A DNA stretch of 64,000 nt from Pseudidiomarina planktonica (lineage in GTDB: Bacteria; Pseudomonadota; Gammaproteobacteria; Enterobacterales; Alteromonadaceae), in contig NZ_FXWH01000001.1 of NCBI RefSeq assembly GCF_900177775.1, positions 186,001-250,000 on the forward strand. Direction: 5' to 3'. Made by a program: the position numbers and the translations under genes. Positions within the stretch are counted from its first letter, which is position 1, and every line of letters begins with the position of its first letter. The notes beneath the pieces were generated by a model. The model was not told where the DNA came from. It saw only the letters and a list, made by a program, of their open reading frames with translations, and ran no database searches. This document shows, piece by piece, positions 59,807 to 64,000 of this stretch.

Positions 59807-60392
59807 GCCGCTCAGGGATCGCACGGTTAGTATTCTGATTTACGATGGTGCTGAAGTACTTGATTTTTCCGGGCCATTTGAGGTTTTCGCGGTTACCGGC
59901 CAATTGTCACCCGAAACCAAACTGCGGGTAAACTTGGTAGCCGAAGATAAGCGTATTTACGATGCCGTAAATGGTTTCAAGGTTGTTCCTGACTATGTGT
60001 TATCAGAGCTTGAAAAAACCGATGTTCTGGTTATTCCGGGCGGTGCAGGCTCTAAGTTAGCCATGAATCATCAAGGGCTTTTGCGAGATTTAACTCGTCT
60101 TGCCGAACATGCATCTACGGTACTTTCAATTTGTACCGGCGCTCGCTTATTAGCAAAAATGAAATTGCTCGATGGCCTTGAAGTAGTTACTCATCATGAG
60201 GCTTATGAAAGTCTTGCTGAGTTAGCGCCAAAGGCTAAGCTTAATCGCGAAGCCCGCTTTGTAGATACTGGCAAAATCATTACCACAGGCGGTATTTCGG
60301 CAGGCATTGATGGCGCATTTCACGTGGTGGAGCGCTTTTTTGGTAAGAAAGTAGCAGACAAGACAGCGGCGTATATGGAGTATCAACGCTAA
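59799..60392 (+). CDS. DJ-1/PfpI-family protein (isonitrile hydratase-like)
   Basis: 197 residues from the ATG at 59799, with GGTGG upstream. DJ-1/PfpI fold: ILIYDGAEVLDFSGPFEVF at the start, VIPGGAG (about 77-83), the nucleophile elbow LSICTGARLLA with Cys at about 109, and GGISAGIDGAFH near the end. This layout, including the DFSGPFEVF opening, is that of isonitrile hydratases and the sensor halves of AraC-type regulators; no DNA-binding domain is attached. It overlaps the HD gene by eight bases, so translation is coupled. The reaction is inferred only by family. Confidence 0.88.
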   Translation: MNKPLRDRTVSILIYDGAEVLDFSGPFEVFAVTGQLSPETKLRVNLVAEDKRIYDAVNGFKVVPDYVLSELEKTDVLVIPGGAGSKLAMNHQGLLRDLTRLAEHASTVLSICTGARLLAKMKLLDGLEVVTHHEAYESLAELAPKAKLNREARFVDTGKIITTGGISAGIDGAFHVVERFFGKKVADKTAAYMEYQR

Positions 60393-61223
60393 CTAATTAG
60401 CGAAAAAGCGGCGTAACTTCTGCACCAGCTCGGCGGGCTTTTCTTCTATAACCAAATGGCCCGCATTGGCAATATAGGAAACTCGGGCATTTGGTAACGC
60501 GCCCGCTAATTCTTGCGCGTATGAAACCGGTAACCAACTGTCTTGCTCAGCCCAAATAATCAAGGTTTCGGTAGCTAGATTACAAAATTTATCTTCTAGT
60601 TCAGCCGTATAAGTTTCACTTGATTGCTTAATCTGGCGGTAAAAGGCGGGTTGTCCCAGTTCCGTTGACCAGTATGACAGCGTGTGGTCAATAACGTCAG
60701 CGCTGATTTCAGTAAATGCTGCAGTTTCAATGTAGGCCCTGACCAGACCTTTATGAATGGCCGCTGGTAATTGTTGAAACACGTCTTCATGTGCCGCCAC
60801 TAACCTGTAGAAATCAGAACCCCAGGGGCGAATAGCCACGGGATCAATGAGCGCTATTTTTCGAAACTCTTGTTGGTTCAATAAAGCTGTTCGCAACGCC
60901 GTAGTACCACCGAAGTCGTGTCCGATAATAAATGGGCTCTGAAGCTTCCAATGCTGAATAAGAGCGGTGAGTAATTCGTTTTGAATACCGAGCGAGCAAT
61001 CCTGGTCGCTTTGATCCGATTGGCCAAAGCCAAGTAAGTCAAAATAATATACGCGGTAGTGCTGCGCCATGGCGCGAATAATAAAGCGCAAGTTATACGA
61101 AGACCAGGGTGTTCCATGAACCACTATGAGTGGCTCACCAGCGCCTATCGAGTCCCATTTCACCAGCCGGTTTTGGAAATAGAAGCTTTGCTTTAACGGC
61201 CATTGTTGTTTGTTGGTTGCCAT
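60393..61223 (-). CDS. Alpha/beta hydrolase with Asp nucleophile, in the sigma factor operon
   Basis: 276 residues. VVHGTPWSSYNLR (oxyanion, about 34-46), nucleophile elbow IGHDFGGTTAL with Asp rather than Ser (about 101), acid in IWAEQDSWLPV and His in IANAGHLVIEEKP. An Asp nucleophile is used by haloalkane dehalogenases and epoxide hydrolases, so it probably attacks a halide or epoxide. There is no signal peptide, so it is cytoplasmic. It is five bases after the sigma factor gene and therefore in that operon. The stop abuts the DJ-1 gene stop, tail to tail. Confidence 0.9.
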   Translation of the reverse strand: MATNKQQWPLKQSFYFQNRLVKWDSIGAGEPLIVVHGTPWSSYNLRFIIRAMAQHYRVYYFDLLGFGQSDQSDQDCSLGIQNELLTALIQHWKLQSPFIIGHDFGGTTALRTALLNQQEFRKIALIDPVAIRPWGSDFYRLVAAHEDVFQQLPAAIHKGLVRAYIETAAFTEISADVIDHTLSYWSTELGQPAFYRQIKQSSETYTAELEDKFCNLATETLIIWAEQDSWLPVSYAQELAGALPNARVSYIANAGHLVIEEKPAELVQKLRRFFAN

Positions 61224-61228
61224 GTTTA

Positions 61229-61771
61229 TTAGTGCGCGTTGCAGCCAGCGGACTGACAGGCAACCGGCGTTCCTGCTGCATTAAAGGTAAGTGGACAACA
61301 ACTAAAAATAGCGTCTTTAAGCAGCTTTCGCCCGCGCTGGACCCGCGATTTTGTGGCCGGCAAACTAAGTTGTAAGTGCTCAGCTACATCCTTTTGTTTT
61401 TGGCGTTCTAAATCACTCAAAATAACCGCATCACGATAAATATCCGGTAAGTTGTGTGCTAAGGAAGCCAGGCACTGGCTGATATTGCCTTCGCGCTCAA
61501 GCGGCTCGTCGAAGGCCTGATCATGAATAACTTCATCAAAGGTTTCAAATCGGGATTGATACCTATAGCTGTCATTCAGCTTATTGCTGGCAATAGTAAA
61601 CAACCAGGATTTGAACTTACCTAAATCCTTTAAGGTGTCTCGCGCCTCGTATGCTTTTACCAGAGTGTCTTGCAGAATTTCCTGAGCCAGATCTGCGTTT
61701 TTAGTTTTAGCAATTAAGTAGGCTAGCAGCGCCTGACTGTGATCTTGCCAGAGTTTCTCTTCAATTCTCAT
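61229..61771 (-). CDS. ECF/SigZ-like sigma factor with cysteine-rich tail
   Basis: 180 residues. Region 2 (about 10-80: ADLAQEILQDTLVKAYEARDT and FKSWLFTIASNKLND) and region 4 (about 105-150: DVAEHLQLSLPATKSRVQRG). After region 4 the chain adds a tail with four cysteines: SCCPLTF, VACQS and AGCNAH. No anti-sigma gene is adjacent. Sigma factors with Cys-rich tails, such as CorE of Myxococcus, sense metals directly through the tail; that parallel is inference. AGGAG precedes the ATG. The Cys-rich peptide gene lies 50 bases upstream and the hydrolase gene five bases downstream. Confidence 0.93.
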   Translation of the reverse strand: MRIEEKLWQDHSQALLAYLIAKTKNADLAQEILQDTLVKAYEARDTLKDLGKFKSWLFTIASNKLNDSYRYQSRFETFDEVIHDQAFDEPLEREGNISQCLASLAHNLPDIYRDAVILSDLERQKQKDVAEHLQLSLPATKSRVQRGRKLLKDAIFSCCPLTFNAAGTPVACQSAGCNAH

Positions 61772-61790
61772 ACCGTTACTCCTGATAAGG

Positions 61791-61813
61791 CGCCGGGCCT
61801 AAATAGCCCGGCG
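61791..61813 (-). promoter_or_regulatory. Hairpin between the Cys-rich peptide and sigma factor genes
   Basis: CGCCGGGC / GCCCGGCG (8 bp, all G-C) with a 7-base loop. It begins nine bases past the peptide stop and ends about 20 bases before the sigma factor start, just upstream of the AGGAG site. No T-run follows, so it looks like an mRNA-stability or processing hairpin that would set the peptide : sigma ratio rather than a full terminator. Confidence 0.45.
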
Positions 61814-61821
61814 TCTAATCG

Positions 61822-61998
61822 TTACTGACAACCGCAGCCGCCAGTTTTTGATTTCGCTGGTTGGCTACCGCAGCACTGAGCTTTTTCAGTGGGCGCACAA
61901 CAGCTCTCTTGTTTAGCTGGGGTGCAACAACCTGACACCGGTGTTTGCGGTGATTGTTGATCAGCGCTTGATGGGCTTTTATCTGGTGCGTGTGACAT
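61822..61998 (-). CDS. 58-residue cysteine-rich peptide, metallothionein-like
   Basis: A small gene found by reading the minus strand. ATG at 61998 with GAGG nine bases upstream; stop at 61822. The product has eight cysteines in 58 residues, as three CC pairs (24-25, 33-34, 42-43) and a final CGC (55-57), with Lys/Pro/Ser/Gln between. There is no signal peptide, so the thiols stay reduced in the cytoplasm and can bind soft metals. It is first in the operon with the sigma factor and the hydrolase. No family recognised; it could be a metal buffer or a sensor that works with the Cys tail of the sigma factor. Confidence 0.75.
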   Translation of the reverse strand: MSHAPDKSPSSADQQSPQTPVSGCCTPAKQESCCAPTEKAQCCGSQPAKSKTGGCGCQ

Positions 61999-62040
61999 GG
62001 TGCATTCCTCTTGTTAGGTGGCTTTCACGTTCCTGAGCAA

Positions 62041-62169
62041 GACCAAAAAGACGCAAAAAAGATGCAAGCTTGGTTTCATCATACGACTACAAAATCTTAC
62101 TTCTATACACAGATGCGTCTTTTCCTGAGGTACAGCGTCAGTTAGAAAACGACTAAAAAAGATACAACC
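62041..62169. repeat. Repeated T-rich motif between the Cys-rich peptide operon and the RidA-like gene
   Basis: On the minus strand TTGCATCTTTTTT occurs near 62053-62066 and TTGTATCTTTTTT near 62155-62168, each followed by a GTC. A partial copy, GCGTCTTTT, lies on the plus strand at 62114-62122 and is an inverted match to 62047-62055. Such GTC-containing boxes between divergent genes suggest binding sites for a shared regulator, perhaps the sigma factor of the operon itself; -35 and -10 elements with a standard spacing could not be fixed. Confidence 0.42.
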
Positions 62170-62197
62170 ATTCTATGACCTGATCAGGAGAAATGCG

Positions 62198-62599
62198 ATG
62201 AAACATCCCTTCAGTCAGCAGCTTTTTCCATCCAGCAGTTCGTTCTTGTATTACATAGAGGAGGGCAGTCTTGGCTTTATCTCAGGGGTTATTGCGCAGC
62301 ATCCGGATACCGGAGAACTAATCTCTGGTGACTTCTCAGAGCAGGTTGAACAAACTTTTCATAACCTAAATGCCTTGCTAGCTGAGCTCGGTTTGTCGAG
62401 CCAGGACATTTCACGTACCTGTATTCAGCTGTGCGGCTATTCTCACTTGGAAGAACTCAATCAGCTTTATTCAAACTACTTTAAAGTTCCACGCGCCACG
62501 GTGCTGGTTTCTTCATTACCGCTGAGTGCGAAGATTCAATTAGACGCTGTGGTTCGTCTGAACTCCGAGCAACAATCGCAACTTCAATTCGCAAAGTGA
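62198..62599 (+). CDS. RidA/YjgF-family protein
   Basis: 133 residues. The fold signature is clear: LGFISGVIAQHPDTGEL, VEQTFHNLNALLAELGLSSQD, then YFKVPRATVLVSSLPLSAKI with the arginine that binds the substrate carboxylate (about 101). The acid at the end of the last strand is Asp (IQLDAVV) rather than the usual Glu, so classical enamine deaminase activity is not certain. AGGAG precedes the ATG. Divergent from the Cys-rich peptide operon, with 199 bases between. Confidence 0.88.
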   Translation: MKHPFSQQLFPSSSSFLYYIEEGSLGFISGVIAQHPDTGELISGDFSEQVEQTFHNLNALLAELGLSSQDISRTCIQLCGYSHLEELNQLYSNYFKVPRATVLVSSLPLSAKIQLDAVVRLNSEQQSQLQFAK

Positions 62600-62628
62600 A
62601 GCTCGCAAGCAAAGGGGGGTGTGAGCTT
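62599..62628. terminator. Possible bidirectional hairpin between the RidA-like gene and the chemoreceptor gene
   Basis: AAGCTCGCA / TGTGAGCTT pair over nine positions with one G-T wobble around a 12-base loop. It lies between two convergent stops and has only a short T-rich tail on either side. Confidence 0.35.
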
Positions 62629-64000
62629 ACTCTTTGAACTTTGAAGATACCGAGGAAAGTGTTTGAGAAAGGTTATTCAGTTCGCCAGAAATTGACTCAA
62701 CATCTTTCAATAAATCCTGCGCCTGACTAAACGACGACGTCATTTTTTCCGTATTACTTACTATCATGGCCGCAACGCTTGATTGCTGGCGGGTTGCCGC
62801 GGCAATTTGCGTGTTCAGAGTATTAATTTCATCAATCTCAAGGTTAATACTGGTAATAGAACCACCCGCATCGGTGGTCAGTTGAGCGCTTTCGCTGGCA
62901 GTTTGTATAGCATCCCCAACAATGCTCACGGTGCTGTCGATGTTCTTGACCAACTCATTTAACACGTTGCGTATGTTGGAAACCGAACTCGCCGTTTTTG
63001 ATGACAAATGGCGAACTTCTTCCGCTACCACCGCGAAGCCTTTGCCATGCTGACCTGCACGAGCTGCTTCAATAGCCGCATTTAAGGCCAGCAGGTTGGT
63101 TTGGTCGGCAATGTCATTAATATTTTTCAGAATGTCGGTGACCTGACCGGTTTGCTCTGACAGCTTATGAATAACTTGTCCGGCGGTTTCCATTTGTTCA
63201 GTTAGTGAGCGTGAATGAGAAACCGACTTGTTCGCTTTGGCTAAGCCGGTGCCGGCAACAGATTTCGCGTTCTCAGCGCGGTCAGAAGCCTCGTGTGCGG
63301 ATTCACTAATTTCGGTCACCGAACTTTGCATTTCCAGCATGGCTTTAGCCACTTGCTGCACTTCTTCCGCCTGATGGTCTGTCATCTGATTCAATGAGTC
63401 CATCCCCTGACGAAGGTTCTGTGCGCTATCTCTTAGCGGTTCTATCAGCTGAGTAATATCTCCGAAAGAGTTTTGCAACAGGCTGATAAAAGCATTGAAT
63501 TCTTCCGCAACGCGGCCAAGTTCATCGTTACTGTTAATGGTTAAGCGTACCGACAGCGACCCGGTGCCGGTGGCAAGTTCATGCAGGGAGCGGACCAACG
63601 AGTTTGCCACCGCAACAATAGAACGACCGATAAAATGGCCGGTTACAGCGATTAGTAACACCAAGACCACACCAATAGTTGTGGTGGCCGTTAAGGCACT
63701 TTGCATATTCTCGGTTATTTCGTTTAGCTCCTGCTCAAAGGCGGCATGCGCATGCTGGTCAAAGTCGTCGAAGGCTTGGGTCAACTGATTAAAAAGCTCG
63801 GTTTTGTGCTCTATGTTTTTACCAACGGTGTTGAAGTCAACGGTGCCATCAACAAATGAAGATGCAATTCGGGAGGACAGCTGGGTATAGGTTTCCAGCA
63901 CCTGATTGGACTTAGTGAGCTGACTATAACTGGGGTCAATTTGAGTAACCTGCTGAATTAATTTGGCCAGATAACTGCTGCGTTCTTTGGCATTATTCAG
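62627..64000 (-). CDS. Methyl-accepting chemotaxis protein (5' end outside window)
   Basis: The frame stays open to the window edge (33 more codons beyond the GTG at 63901), so this is the C-terminal part of a longer receptor. In view: the end of a helical periplasmic sensor, TM2 near [21 protein letters not shown] and a signalling domain with tip [20 protein letters not shown] followed by [16 protein letters not shown]. No C-terminal pentapeptide. The sensor is too incomplete to type. It faces the RidA-like gene tail to tail. Confidence 0.95.
   Translation of the reverse strand: MNNAKERSSYLAKLIQQVTQIDPSYSQLTKSNQVLETYTQLSSRIASSFVDGTVDFNTVGKNIEHKTELFNQLTQAFDDFDQHAHAAFEQELNEITENMQSALTATTTIGVVLVLLIAVTGHFIGRSIVAVANSLVRSLHELATGTGSLSVRLTINSNDELGRVAEEFNAFISLLQNSFGDITQLIEPLRDSAQNLRQGMDSLNQMTDHQAEEVQQVAKAMLEMQSSVTEISESAHEASDRAENAKSVAGTGLAKANKSVSHSRSLTEQMETAGQVIHKLSEQTGQVTDILKNINDIADQTNLLALNAAIEAARAGQHGKGFAVVAEEVRHLSSKTASSVSNIRNVLNELVKNIDSTVSIVGDAIQTASESAQLTTDAGGSITSINLEIDEINTLNTQIAAATRQQSSVAAMIVSNTEKMTSSFSQAQDLLKDVESISGELNNLSQTLSSVSSKFKE

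Noticed and set aside
62041-62100. Exact -35/-10 assignment for an ECF promoter of the Cys-rich peptide operon
   Set aside because: TGAAAC and CGTC are present but 19 bases apart, longer than the usual 16-17; left as repeated motif only.

Overview
The window looks like the chromosome of a marine gammaproteobacterium of the Alteromonadales/Idiomarinaceae type. This is an inference from content: several secreted or lipoprotein peptidases, a large TonB-dependent receptor, four chemoreceptors, a FliA-type promoter, ubiK, rep, zapE, ppk-ppx and an egtB-egtD ergothioneine pair. I see no rRNA, tRNA, CRISPR array, transposase, integrase or prophage gene. Both ends cut through genes: a subtilase at the left and a chemoreceptor at the right.

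Region 1 (1-15667) is the most unusual. Two tandem secreted subtilases with SLH-like C-termini are followed by a tightly packed row: a secreted protein of unknown function, an FHA-GAF protein, a membrane Ser/Thr kinase with a large repeat-rich C-terminal half, a soluble NarX-type histidine kinase and a NarL-type response regulator. After a 350-base regulatory gap come a TonB-dependent receptor and an outer-membrane barrel-like protein with an EF-hand-like loop. I read this as a possible phospho-signalling unit tied to extracellular protein degradation and peptide uptake. Region 2 (15707-24419) holds housekeeping and stress genes: an LpxH-like phosphatase, katG, ppk-ppx, an SDR enzyme and a secreted alpha/beta hydrolase. 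Region 3 (24513-28390) has an orphan ZntR-like regulator with a MerR-type promoter, an HBM-type chemoreceptor, an ECF sigma factor coupled to a small membrane protein, and a lipoprotein.

Region 4 (28580-34582) holds egtB-egtD-SDR, a PepSY-like lipoprotein, a b561-type cytochrome, an internally deleted aspartate racemase relative, zapE and a peroxiredoxin. Region 5 (34762-50225) holds a YebC-family protein, two chemoreceptors (one with residues fitting an amino-acid-binding dCache pocket and a FliA-type promoter), a prolyl oligopeptidase lipoprotein, an MltC-like lytic transglycosylase, several lipoproteins, dinB, a c5-type cytochrome and a GAF-GAF-GGDEF-EAL protein. Region 6 (50222-64000) holds rep, ubiK, fpr and an RND efflux operon (adaptor-pump-TetR) with a tandem operator shared with a divergent HD-domain/DJ-1 pair. 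It ends with a sigma-factor operon that includes a 58-residue cysteine-rich peptide, a RidA-like protein and the cut chemoreceptor.

The genes fit a motile, protein-degrading heterotroph: secreted proteases, a prolyl oligopeptidase, a TonB receptor and an amino-acid chemoreceptor, with strong peroxide and thiol defence (katG, 1-Cys peroxiredoxin, ergothioneine). Many convergent genes abut or overlap at their 3' ends, so the genome appears compact. The best candidates for something undescribed are the kinase/FHA/two-component row beside the SLH-subtilases, and the sigma factor / Cys-rich peptide / hydrolase operon near 61-62 kb.
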